64,000 nt of DNA, from the NCBI GenBank assembly GCA_013396635.1, contig WBMW01000597.1:259144-323143 (forward strand). The letters run 5' to 3'. Shown here one piece after another: positions 13,901 to 25,600 of the stretch; the first letter of the stretch is position 1, and the number at the start of each line of letters is the position of its first letter. Both the position numbers and the translations under genes were made by a program. The DNA is from Penelope pileata. Lineage: Eukaryota; Chordata; Aves; Galliformes; Cracidae. The notes under the pieces were generated by a model. It was given only the letters and a program-made list of their open reading frames with translations, was not told the DNA's origin and made no database searches.

Positions 13901-16900
13901 GCCGCCCGCCCGCGCCGCGCCGCGCCGCGCCGCCGCCTGCCAACCAAGGAGACGCGCTCAGAGCGGGTTAATGAGCCAGCGGGGGCTGGTAATTGCTGCG
14001 GGGCTTCCCAGCAGTCCTAGCGTTCGCGGGGATGAGTTGATAAGACTGCTTAGCTCATGAGTGCATCGATATCATTCCTCTTAATTGCATAAGAGAATAT
14101 TAAAAGCAGCATATAAGAAAATACGTGGCAGAATCACAGCATTTAGGTTGGAGGGGACCTCTGGAGGCCACTTGCTCCAGCTGTGCCCAGGACCACGTTC
14201 AAGCAGCTTCTGAATATCTCCAAAGAGTTATCCACAGCCTCTGGGCAGCCTGTGCCAGCGCTCTGTCAGTGTACATGAAGTTCCCTCTACGCACATCGTA
14301 TTACCTCGATAGATCCTCACAGCTTCTATAAGCTCAGGGATTCCCAAAATTAAAACTTCCTCCTCCAAGGCATCGATGTTGGAGAAATCATCAGGCAACA
14401 AGATCTTCCCTGAGCGGAGAAAGTTAACTAGGAAACAAAAATAAAACATAGAAAGTGTGCATTGGCAGCCTGTGTCCAGTGCTCAGCTCTGGCAAAAAGA
14501 AGTTCTTAGGATTTCCTTCAGCATTACCATTCCTCTACACACACACACAGCAGGTAATAAAAGCAGGTAACATGCAGCACACAGGAAACACTGCCTTTGA
14601 AAACAAAAGCCTGAAAATGAGGTTCAAGCTGTAGGGGTGCAGTGTGAATAATGGGAAAAGCACAGAACTAGGTTAGTTTTGCTTATTGTAGCATCCTAAG
14701 GAATTCATGTTAGAGGTTTCCTCTTTGTTTGGCTGATCCTTTTCCCTGGGCACAGTTCCATCCCTTAAATGTGTATTTTCCCATATGCTAACATCAGAAT
14801 TTGCCCATGGGGCTAGCAGAGAACTCCAGCCATTTCATCTTATTGCTCTTAACCAAGCCCACATAGGATGGAACACTGCGTTGACAGGATCCTGCCACAC
14901 TTCTGAGAGGTACTTTTCTTTTTTGAAGTTGGAAGATTATTTCATGAATTAAACACAATTTTTTGCTAGTGATAAGACACAAGAGTGAGCCAAGACTTAG
15001 AGGCACCAGGTAGGTTTTTGTCTGTCTTACCTATCAGTTTACAACAGCAGTTCCAGGTCCTGATGCCATTAATGCATTTCAGTTTAGCAAACCATTGGAT
15101 TAATAAAAGATAAAGAAGGAGGACCCTAAGGGGGCAATTTTAGGTACACGTATGCTGGAAGCCACCTGGTTGATATTTTGTTTCTTGACTGTTAAGCAAG
15201 GCAGTAAAACTGGCAGAGAGTAAAACCAATATTAAAAGATTTTGACCTTTAAAATAATATTATTGGAGATAGAAATAGTTTAATAAAAAATGATTTAGGC
15301 ATGTAGTAATAATAATAATAAAATACTCACCTATGAAACGGAACTCACTGTATTCACACTCTATCAGGGCTGCATTCTCAAGCAGCCACAGCAAATTGTC
15401 ATCATTAACCAGCACAGGATATTTCCTCACTAAATCCAGTGGCAAAAAACAGTAATTCACTTCCTCTTCTGTATCAAGTAAAGGTGTATCCACTAGTCCT
15501 AGGGGAGCACTTTCATGTAACCCTGGGTGAAGAAAATTAGAGAAAAATCAATAAATAAAGATGGAATTCAAATATACACTTTGGAGACCTGACTTCAGTG
15601 CAGCAAAACTGATACAAGTGCATTAACCTCGTGCATCATTTAATGTTCTCCAAAAGATAAGAGTCTTACACACCAGCCCAGCACAAATTAATAATTATTT
15701 GTATATTGCTTCCTATTAATTTAAATAATGATGACTAAAGATAAAAAAAAGACAGAAAATAAACTTGCCAAAACTCTAAAACTTCCCCAGCTTGCAATAA
15801 ACTGATAACAGCCTATGGGCATTACTAAGGATGCAGAAGAATTCTTAAGTCCCTTCTATGGAGTTTCCTACTTAGAGTGAAAAACATCTGCTGTAGATGA
15901 AAACAACCTACCAAGAGTCACACACATGTCCTTCTACACTCCTGTGACCAGACATCTAGGAAAATGATGTGCAAAAACAGAGCAAGGAATTAAAATCCTT
16001 TCAATTTTTCAGAGCTGGGCTGAACTGGAGCAAACAGCTACAACTCCAGGTTACCCAGCAAAGGAACCTCAGTGGTAAGCACTTAACAAAACCTTGGAAG
16101 GGGCTGGGACACCTACCTGCAAACACTGGACTTTTAGGAGGAATCTCTGATGGCTTCTTGGCACATTTTCGTGTTCTCCAGTAATTCAGAGGTGTTCTTT
16201 CAGCTACTGGTATATCTGTAGGTCGGACATGTAAGCTATATTTCTCCTCCTTCAAATTGTCTAACATCTGTTAAAATACATAATATTTTTATAGTAGGTG
16301 TAGTTCACATCTACTAAAATATGCCATGGAATATTGCGTACAAAGAAGAAACATATAGGAGATTCCTAACACTTTGATACCTAAAGGTAACTGGAAAAAA
16401 AACAAGTGGAGAATATAAGAATATGTCATATAATTAGAGCCATTTAGATATTCCAAAAAAAGTCGACTATTTTTAGAGCATTTGAGTTCTGGTGGCACTT
16501 CTTTGTATTCTAGTTCTAGAATTCAAGACAGCACGTTAGTGTGTGTAAAAGCATACTACAGGAAAAGCCAAGAAAAACAACAGAAAGGTCTTTGCAGTAA
16601 CATCTTTACCATAAGCTGAAGGAATTCAATGATTAGAAAAAGGAATCAATGTTTGGTTCAATTATAGCAATTATTAATAGTCTTCATACTTCCTAATCTT
16701 TAATGGGATGATAAATTACTTCAAAGCTGGAACAAATGGTCACACACCATTGCAGGATATTTAGTATAAAGTAAACATAGAGCCACAGTTATGACTTCTA
16801 AAGCACATGCAGAAAATACCTTCATGAATTATTAAGGCTGCACTGACAATCACTTAAAAGCCAGAAACTGCAAGAATTTTAGCTTGGTGAAGCGTGTTCC

Positions 16901-19552
16901 TGGCCATACCACAGCAGCTCCATGTTAAATATGTGATTGTGTGCTATTTGTTAATGCAACAGACCACTGAGGTTGGGTGGTCTTCCTCTCCCAACTTACT
17001 TGGAGATGTTACATCTTTATATACAGTCCGAAAAGAAATCCAAAAATGTTAATGTTAAACCCAAATGTTAATATTTTGGGCTAAAAGTATTAAGAATCAT
17101 AGCACGTTTGAGACATTTCCATAAAAAATACTTTTAAAAAAGGTTAGAGTATAAACTTAAATGCAGACATTAACACATGAAAATACACAGTTCATCCATG
17201 CAGGAATTATGGACTCAGCCTTCAGTGGTACAATGCACATTTACACTGTAATGACAATAAATAACACTTGCAGCTAAGCAGTGAATTAAATATTAAAGAT
17301 CTCAATTTAGTATTTCTGTTTATGCAGAAACAGAATGGGAGGAGAGGAAGAACTGTCAGTTCCCTGTTCAACAGAACAGTGAATTCAGTGATGTCTCACT
17401 GGGATGAGTTTGTTTTCAGGCAGACTGAACCTTCCTAGGGAAAAACAGAATGGGCAATCTCACCTTTCTTCTTCTCAGATTAGAGGGTTCACATTCAACA
17501 AGACTGGTTAGTATAATTGTCATAGGATGCTGAGCATAACTGTTGGCAGATAAAAGCCTCTGCTTGCTCTAAATTCAGCCAAAAAAAAGCAAGTAATAAC
17601 AGTTCAGTGAGCTCTGCCAGAAAGGTCAAGCATCAGCTTTGGAACATTTTCTGTACTCACTGACTGTGACAGACAAGTTGAATGATGAAATTAGTTGCTT
17701 GGATACCTATCACAAGCATTGATAAAGTCATGCACACAGACTCCTTGACATGCTCTTACAGACAGTATTATATCTTATATAATATATAAGCATATAAGCT
17801 TATATACGTTCGGGGGCAGCAGATATTAAGAATTACATACATATATAAAAGCTACATAGAATACTCAATTTTACCTGTATTAAAGGTGTCAGCTGCAAAA
17901 TTAATGCTTGCTCATACAATAAATTCAATTCAGCACAGCCGAAAAAAGATAATTTTGAAGTCTGTATGTAATAATGAAGGTGCCTAAATATAAAACCATC
18001 TTGGTCAATAAATAACCTTAGATTTTCAGACTGGTCTTGTGCAGAAGCTTCTTTCCACAACAGAGAGTCAGGATACTGAGCGAGTTTACTTTTGGGAATG
18101 GAGAAATACCAGCCACCAACGTTGAAATTAATTGACTCTTCCTCTGAAGATTCAGCAATGTTCTCTGGTTCCTTCAAAAAGAAGAGGAAAACAAACATCA
18201 AGAAGCAAGAATGAACATGTGAATTCTGAAACAATATGCCATTTTATTTTACAATTCCATCGGTCTTTGCATTTTATTTTCCATTCTGTGGTAGCATCCA
18301 TAAAGTATGGGGCAAATGACCTAGAACATGACCTTCCTATTCACGTTCCTTAATTAATGTGTCTATGGTAAGTCAGCAAACTGCACGGTTTTACAAAATA
18401 TAATATTTACAATTAAACCTTGGAATAACCTGGTGTGCATACTTTGTTACCACAGAATGGTCAGGCAAATGTCTTCTTTGAATATTGTGTTTCAGGCAGA
18501 AAACACCTTGATTGTTGTAGCTTGTACCAGGGTTGGAACCAACTCCAGGGCAGCACGCTTCAGTGGTTTTGTTATGACAATATGACAAGACAGCCATCAA
18601 ATGCAAACAAATGCCCAGGTGCCCTCCCACACACTCTGAGCAATGGGACAAGAGGACACAGTTAAGACCTATAGCTAATTTTTTTTCTTGTTATTGTATC
18701 ACACTGACACCTGGATCAGTCTGTGGTCTGCTAAAGTGGGCAGAAAAGCCAATTCAAAGCCTGAGACCGAAGCGTCCTGCCCTGCTCCACCAGGGCTAGC
18801 CTCAAAAGCCTCAGAAGCCAAGGAGACAGTATTTGTGTTGGCAATGGAGAACACAAACCCTGCAGCAGAAAGAGGTGGTGGAAGATGATAGGTGAAATGT
18901 TCAGGCTGTTTCTCATAGCAGGGGCTACATAGAAGTCGGAGGGGTGGAAAGGGATGGAAGAAAGCAACTCTTAACGAAGGTAATAAACTTAATCGCCTCT
19001 TGAGAAGGCTCACAGCTGACGTGAAGAGGGTGCTGCTGGCGGTCACAGAACCACAGAATCATTTATGAAGGTTGGGAAAGACCTCTCAGGTCTCCCAGCC
19101 CACCTGTCACCCCAGCAGTGCCAGAGCCCTCGGAGTGCTCCTTTCCCACAGCCTCCATCGGCTTCTTAACGCCGGCAAGCTCAAAACAAATGAAACATTT
19201 ATGTGACAACACGAAAAATAACAATCCGGCGAGAAAGATGAAAGCTAGTTCTAAAAGCGACCGCAGTCTGGATATTCCCGAGGCTCGTTCCCAGCGTTCG
19301 GGGGCAGCAGAAGCCGGGGTGTCACAGACACCCTCCCAGCTCCCCCCTCACGGTGCCCAGAGGGCCATCAGGCGGACCTAGCTCACTAAACAGCATGAAA
19401 TGATCTGTCTGGGGGCTGCCCACACACTAATTCCCCCGCTGCCAGCTCCAGGGCCTCCTCCAGGCAGCCCCAGCCCCGCCAGGGACAGGCCCAGCCCCGG
19501 GCTGAGGGACGCGGAGCCTCCCCCGGCCCTGCCCCGCCCGCGGCCCTACCAT
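1960..19552 (-). CDS. KCTD19: KCTD19, BTB/POZ-domain protein (16 exons)
   Basis: Exons, 5' to 3': 19550-19552, 17875-18171, 16117-16267, 15331-15522, 14305-14427, 13744-13936, 11731-11891, 10691-10794, 9684-9826, 7755-7838, 6529-6637, 5295-5937, 3683-3937, 3112-3266, 2373-2474, 1960-2058. All have GT-AG borders and phases agree throughout, giving 937 residues; human KCTD19 is about 926. Exon 2 encodes the first BTB domain (FNVGGWYFSIPKSKLAQYPD, residues about 16-35). Further BTB-like repeats follow at about 160-255, 285-370 and 385-480. A long low-complexity exon 12 follows, then a conserved C-terminus (EEMFYARQC). In mouse, KCTD19 is a nuclear male-germ-cell protein working with ZFP541 and HDAC1/2 in meiosis; I assume the same role. 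Introns hold CR1 fragments. Least certain are the one-codon exon 1 and the 5' UTR. Confidence 0.9.
7755..7838 (-). other. KCTD19: KCTD19 exon 10 (84-nt symmetric exon)
   Basis: This is a small exon that simple ORF scanning misses. Its acceptor is CTTACAG and its donor GTAGAT. It encodes the segment around EEYQIPSLLEALHHCEAY, which closes the last BTB-like repeat and matches the human protein closely. It is 84 bases with the same phase at both ends, so skipping it would keep the reading frame but remove a conserved part of the fold. Confidence 0.88.
11515..11597 (+). mobile_element. CR1 LINE 3' fragment
   Basis: The text ending in a GGTTGGACTT-to-TTCCTTCCAGCCC motif and a TATAGTTCTGTGAT tail is the usual 3' end of bird CR1. 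It lies in the KCTD19 intron between exons 7 and 8, antisense to the gene. Confidence 0.75.
13139..13394 (+). mobile_element. CR1 LINE 3' fragment
   Basis: The order of motifs (GTGACAGGACATGAGGG, CAGGCTCCCCAGGG, GTTGGACTCAATG, GTCCCTTCCAACTC) matches the last 250 bases of a CR1 element. It lies in the KCTD19 intron between exons 6 and 7 and is diverged and non-coding. Confidence 0.8.
13551..13612 (+). mobile_element. CR1 LINE internal fragment ending at an N
   Basis: TCTGGTTCTGGGGCCCCC followed by an AAGAAGGA motif and CTGTTGGAGCGG is the conserved stretch just before the CR1 3' region. The match stops exactly at the single N at 13613, so the junction may be an assembly join. Confidence 0.8.
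13744..13936 (-). other. KCTD19: KCTD19 exon 6, GC-rich Gly/Arg/Ala insert
   Basis: Splice phases from exon 5 and into exon 7 force the reading frame, so the GC-rich half is coding. The first part (about 13880-13936) reads as a run of Gly, Arg and Ala from CGG/GCG-like triplets. The second part returns to conserved KCTD19 sequence (LLAHYPDSALGQLRV). The human protein has a Ser/Thr-containing linker at the same place. The exon lies in a local CpG-dense patch flanked by AT-richer introns. Confidence 0.85.
14131..14290 (-). mobile_element. CR1 LINE 3' fragment beside KCTD19 exon 5
   Basis: Read on the plus strand it begins GAATCACAGCATTTAGGTTGG and continues with CR1-like text through CTGGGCAGCCTGTGCCAGCG. 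It is in the same orientation as KCTD19. Its distal end comes within about 15 bases of the donor of exon 5 (exon end 14305). Confidence 0.75.
19046..19180 (-). mobile_element. CR1 LINE 3' fragment
   Basis: CACAGAATCATTTATGAAGG followed by a TTGGGAAAGACCTCTCAGG motif is the reversed CR1 3' end. It lies in KCTD19 intron 1, shortly inside the divergent promoter. Confidence 0.75.
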
Positions 19553-19690
19553 GGCGGCGGCGCCGGGCAACGGCGGGAGGGCAACAACGGGCGGGGCCCG
19601 GGCCGGCAGCCGCGGCTCGAGGCAGGTAGCGGCCGGCTGGGCGGCCTGGTGCTCGGCGTGCCTTCCTTGTGCTGGATGGAGGTGCTGAGC
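19440..19690. promoter_or_regulatory. CpG-rich divergent promoter, KCTD19/LRRC36
   Basis: A CpG-dense block with GGGCGG and CCGCCC boxes sits exactly between the minus-strand KCTD19 and plus-strand LRRC36. It contains the palindrome CCATGG at 19549-19554, which supplies an ATG on each strand. On the minus strand the ATG has a strong context (GCCGCCATGG) and is followed directly by a donor GTAGGG. No TATA box is evident. A shared CpG-island promoter is inferred from position and composition. Confidence 0.65.
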
Positions 19691-20735
19691 CCCATCCAGG
19701 GGTCCCGGAGCTCTGGCACTCACGGCCGTGCAGGCTCCCTGCCTTGAGGGTGCGATTTTGTGGTGCTGTGGGCAGGCACCTCAGCCGGTCCTGTTGTGTC
19801 CATTGCAGGATTTGGTCCCTGTGGATCCCTTCCAGCTCGGCATCCTGTGAGTGCTGAGCTGCTAACCACGAAATACTTGTGTGCAAAGAGCTTTAGAGCA
19901 GCACCTGCACCATAAAGCACAATAAGAAGGCTGCCAAGAGCACAGAGCAGCACCAGAGGGGGTCTGGTTTTACTCCCAGTGGTCGCTGATCAAACGCTGT
20001 TTGCAGCTGTGAAGATCGTTGAAAGGAGCCTGAAAGATTGCTTCTCCCACAGCTGCGTGGGTCAGCAGAGCTGCTGTGGATGTTGCTTCACCCAATAAAT
20101 GAGGCAGCTGGATGCAAGACCATCAGGGTAAGTCTGTAAAGCAGCAGGGAGTTACCTCTGCAGAGCTGCTCTTGGGTTTCCTTTTCACGCCCTCTGTTAC
20201 TGCTGGGAATAGTGGTTCAAACTCAGGGCTTTTCCTGCAGCTTTCTGTACTCTGCTTTCAGAAGTGGCTCAGGATCAAAGACCCTCAGTGCTGTTCATTG
20301 GAAGCCCAGCTCCCTGGGCTCTCTGTATTCTTTCTACACCTGGTGATCGCATCCCACTTAAATTCAGTTCCAGTATGACCTGCACGTATTGAGCTGACTG
20401 TGCTCTGGAGAGGCTCCATTTCAAACCATTTATTGTGACTTCAGTGTATATTTTAACCTGCATTTGGTGTTTTGGGGATCTCTGTGACAGCCACAGCACA
20501 AAGCAGCTCATCTGTGTGCCTATATGGCCCTGCAGAGGAAGGGGCAGGATGGTGATTTGTCTTAAAACCAGGTTAGCACAATGATGATTTGATAGTTTGC
20601 TAATCACATGCTGTTTGTGTCTTTTCTCTTAGATAAAACAGAAGGAAGGCGAGAAGCAAGACCTGAGGAATAAAAAAAAGCCAGGAAAACTAGCAGCTCG
20701 TTACCTGACTAAGCATGATTAGCGTGCAAGATTTT
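19551..20735 (+). other. splice-like segments at the LRRC36 5' end
   Basis: Several segments look like short exons: 19551-19625 (ATG then 25 codons to a GTAGCG donor), 19809-19846, 20053-20127 (GTAAGT donor) and one opening at 20633. Joined in order they run into stop codons (a TAA within the 20053 segment if read from 19551), and none reads as leucine-rich repeat. They could be untranslated leader exons of LRRC36, a long non-coding transcript, or chance. Confidence 0.25.
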
Positions 20736-22680
20736 TAGTTTTCACCAAAAGAGAGAATTTTTCAAAGGGCTTTAGATGAAACCCCTCCTCTAAGCCACCA
20801 GGAAGAACTCAGCGTAGCTCACCTGACTTTGCAGCTGAATGAATCATGTTCCAGAAATCTGGATGAAACACAACCAAAATTGTTTTTTTCCCTAGGTAAT
20901 TGTGTTCACTATTGCTAAACAATGGCAGATAACATAAAAAAAACCAACAAAAAACTGGCTTATGGATCACTCTGTTGATAAATTAATAGACAGAAGTTAA
21001 TACATAATTCATGCTAATATATAAGTAAACATCTGAAATAATATCTGCATTCTGGGACTGTGTCACAGCACACCAATGGGATTATAGCTGTCTCTTAGCA
21101 TGTTTTTAGGTTTCTCTGTTCTCTCCTGGTAGGCTTGCCTGCAGAGAAGTTACTGTAGTGAAGCACTGATGGATGTTTTTAGAAGAGGGGGTTGGTGAAG
21201 AAAGGGCTGCCTTTTATATTTTGGCATCAGGGGAAAAAAGGGGAAAGTTTTTCTGAAACATGAAACACAAGGATAATTTTGTAAAATTTAAATTAAAATA
21301 TTTGTAGATTGTATAACATGATTTGTGATTATAAATAATTGTGTTGATAATTATTTAATATGCATAATTTTATTTATTACTTGTGCTTGATCTTGGCACT
21401 GATTTTATGAAAACTGGAAGTTACAGTGGGAGCAAGGCCTGAAAATTTCCCCATTGGCTTTACTGCGAACAAGATAGAACCAAGTCAGCCAAACCTTGCT
21501 CTACCTTCTGCTGAGGGACCAGCCACTCCTTCGAGTTCAAAAGCCATTATTTATGTCACAAGATGGAGGGGAAAAAATGAGGTTTGGTTTTTGTGTAGCA
21601 ATTGCTTTCAGGAGTAGCAGCTGTCATAATTTTGGGGGGTTGCACACACATCCAGGCATGGTGTGTCTTGAGCTGTGTTCTCACATGCAATGGCACAATG
21701 TGGAATAAGGACTCTGACTGTGCTATTCACCAGGTTCTGACTCTTGTTTCATACCTGACTCACGTTAAATCACCTTTTATGTTGCTGCTGTAGGGAGAGC
21801 ATGATGAGGAGCCATGCAGTAAACTGAAGGATGTCTTCAATACCTACTTTCAACAGTGATGTCAGCAGAAAAACTGGTACTTTTCATTGTACTAATTAAC
21901 ACAGAAAGATTTTGACGCTGAGAATGTTTTAGTCAAAGACTGTTATTTCTTGTGTGTGATTAACTCGGGGTGCTCCTGTGCCCCGGGCTGTGCAGAAAGC
22001 TGGATGGTCACTGTTGGCTCCTCCAGCTTGTACACTTTGAATCCACTCATGGTTTAAAAGCTTTGCTATCAAACAGATTCTTGTCTACAGAGTGCCTGTG
22101 GATAGCCTGTGCTTCATTCAGTTAAGCATTTCCCAAAATGATGAGCTTTAAAACTGTAGAGAACGTCTCTGTGCTCCACTGGGGTTTGACCGCAGACTAG
22201 GCTGATGGGATTTCTTGTAATATTCTCTTTTTTCCCTAAAATCACCCCTGACAATGTTCTCACTGCTTCCAGTGACTTCCCTTCTCATACACACCAAGCC
22301 ACAGGTAGCTAATTTGAGGAGTTTTTCAATTTCTTTGGTGGAGTCCAGCTCCAGTTGAATTTTCCAAGTGAGTTTCACCTCATAATGGTGGCAGCTTGGG
22401 TGTTCCCTTAAAGCATATGACCTGTTGAAGTGGCTTTTCCATGCTGATTCCAGCAATGGTAAAACTCATCTATGTAGATTTGGCAGTCTATTAAGTGTTC
22501 ATCCTATTGTAACTCCAGAATCTTAGCAGCAGCACAAATCATACTATAAGTGCTAGTAAGAATTTTAGTTTCTTGCTCTTATCTAAGGTTGGAAGGAAGA
22601 CCCAACTCAAAATACGCTTTATGTGTCTGTGTTGTACTTCCCAGTTTTATTCTTCACACAAATGTTTTTGCTTCTTTCAG

Positions 22681-25600
22681 ACCTATCACCACACTCACAA
22701 CTGCGTTCATCCCTGCGCTCCCCAGGGAAGAGAAGGCCAGGAGCTCTGCGAGTGGTTTTCTCAGACAGTAAAACTTTCAACTCTTCCCCAGAGAGGAACA
22801 TAATTAGGAATTCTAGTGTTTATGAACTTAGCAAGGACATTTCTTCTACAAGGAGGTTGAATTTGAGTGACACAAATACAAACAAGTCATCCAGAGATGC
22901 CAAGCTAAGCAATTTTGATAATTTTTATCACATCTCTATGACCTCAGCTCCTCAGCATGGACATCTTGTGCAGAAACTTGAGAATGGCAAGAGAGCTGTG
23001 GGCCCCAGACCTTGCAGTGAGAGGCTTCCTGCAGATATGAAGACTTCTTCACAGCCTGCCAGTGGTGGTACACCCACACAGCACACTGGGACAGAAATTA
23101 AAAGCAGAAATCCTTTCAATATCAAGTCAGGTAAAAAAAAAAAACCAAAATGATGCATAGCACCTGTTTGAGGCTTCATTTCCTAATCACAGACTATTAC
23201 AAAGTTGGTTTCTTGTATTTTATTTCTAAAATCTGTGGTCAGTAGGTTAATTTTAGGACTCTTCTAAGTGAATCACACACCTTTATACAGCAGATTGACA
23301 GACAGTCAGAACTCCAGATCCTTGGAGGCATTTAGATCACTAATTAATGTTGAAATCAGTAAGGCATTGGTGTCTAAAAGGGGTAATCCCCTGTATACAT
23401 TTGAAACTTGTTTTCCTTTGGGAAGACCTGGTGTTTTATAATCAAGCCATTTCTGCTATGTCAGTCACTTCACAGAGGAGGCAAGGATAAAACATTTGAG
23501 AAAGTTTATCTGCTTTTCTGTTCTCTTTCCCACAGATCTGAATGCCTGCATTTCTCTAAACCATAGCTTTGTTCTTTTAGCCAGCTATTTTTCTGCTTTG
23601 TCTGCAGGCTTCAGTGATGCATCATTATCAGCTCAAGTGTTACCAGAGAGTTCTCAGCCCCTGATGATGAGGCCAGCAGTGGTGTCTTCAGAACCTGGGA
23701 AGGTTGGAGAACCTGCACCTCACAGCTCCTCCAGCCCACCTGGTGTGGAACACAAGCAAAGCAAGTCCCTGCATTCACTCATGTCTCCTAATCATTGCTG
23801 CAAAGACTTTCACAAGGAGGTAAGTGTTGTAGTACTTGTCAATGTTGCTCTTCACAAATGCATACATGTCAACTGGGATGCTAATGGAAATCTCCTAGTC
23901 CAAACATGTTCTGTACAACACAAATACTGATCATACACAGCTTCTTCTTCAAAAGTAATACTTCAAAACAGTTTAAGACCATCCACTGCTGCTGTAGCAG
24001 TCTAAAAGCAACTGAGCTTTCTAGAGGCAGTGTTGGTAGCACTGTGATAACTTTGCAGCAAGCTGACTGTACAGTTGTTCCTTGACCTTAGGAGCACTTG
24101 GAATGTGCAGTGGTTTACAGCCACTATGATGAGATGTTCATTTCATTTTTCCTTGTGCACATGAGGTAGAGAAGCCATGATGAATGAAGTAGATCCCTAG
24201 TGTCTCTGCTGCCTTCACTGCTCATCCTCCTGGCTGCTTGAGGCAGATGTAAGGGAGGTGCTACAGCAGTACAGAGTGTTGGGGGGCACCAGGGGCTGCA
24301 CAGGGATCAACAGCTGTGTAGTAAGCACTGAAGAGCAGAACTGTGACAAGAACCAGTTTTTCACCACGAGGTGAGAATGGGATAGCAGGTTCTCTGTCTC
24401 TCAGTATCCCAAGTTAAGGGGAGATGCCTTTCTTTTACATGTTTATGAAGATCATTTCCTGTATTCAGTACAGGAATAGCAAGCAAGAGTATTAGGACAG
24501 GCATTAAATGGGTCTGACTAGATGGTCTCTTCAGTCTTAAACTGTTTATGCTTTAGAGCAACACAAGCAAACATTTTACATCACCATTTAGCCTGTTCCC
24601 TTATCATGCTACACATTGTGCAAGCCTCTGAGCATCTGTCTTTTAGCTCTTGGCTTGCATGGACTCTTATGTCCTGTTAATCCCATTCATATGCAAAGCT
24701 CTGGGACAAATCCCATGCTGCAGCATCACTAACCATTTACCATCCACTTGGCTGCAGAGGGAAAATCATCCATTTGTCCACGCACGTCTTCAGTTTGTTT
24801 TCAATGCCATAAAGATGTTGAAAAGAAATGTGAAAGTGTGATAATGAAGTGTATAAATGTCACTGCTGTTAATTGTAATGACAGGCATCTGCTGCATCTT
24901 TGCTACTGCAGTGGGAGAAACTGTACATCACTGACAGAGCCTGGGGACATCAGTGATTCTGAAAAGGGGGTTTCAGGACAGAGAACTTGGTTTTTCAGTA
25001 AGATGTTATTACACAGGGAGAGTGAATGTTATTCTTGTTTGTATGAATGGGTAGGAGAGGCAACAAGCATTAGGACTAGGGACACTATTGAAACTGCTGC
25101 TGAAATACAGGACAAAATGCAGGTTTGCTGGAGGTCACTTGTATATGCTTTCAGATAAACTCATCTTCACCCTTCCCCTCTGTGCTCAGTTGGAAAAGTG
25201 CAAGCATTGGCAGCAGGTGGTCGCGGATGTGCTGCAGATGTTAGCTGAGAAAGTCAACAGCTTGGCATGTTTCTCATTAGTTTTTTTCCAGTGAGCTGAG
25301 CAATGATACTGCTGTCACAGGAGGTCAAAGCCCCTCCAGGCTTGAAAAAGAGTCCCAGGTTACAGCTGTCCTCCAGCAGCTCCTGAAGCTGGTGGATTGC
25401 CACTGGAGTGGGTCTGGATCTCTGCTGGTTAACAAGGATTTTCTTGGTAAGCTTGCAAGCAAACCCTTCATCTTTCATCTTAAACATCTGCCTGCTTTCT
25501 TCCAGTTTGCCTTTAAACTCAGGAATTTATTTCACCATATATATATCTAGCTTTTATTTGGTTATTGACTGGAAGACTGATACTCTGGAGTCTTGTCCTG

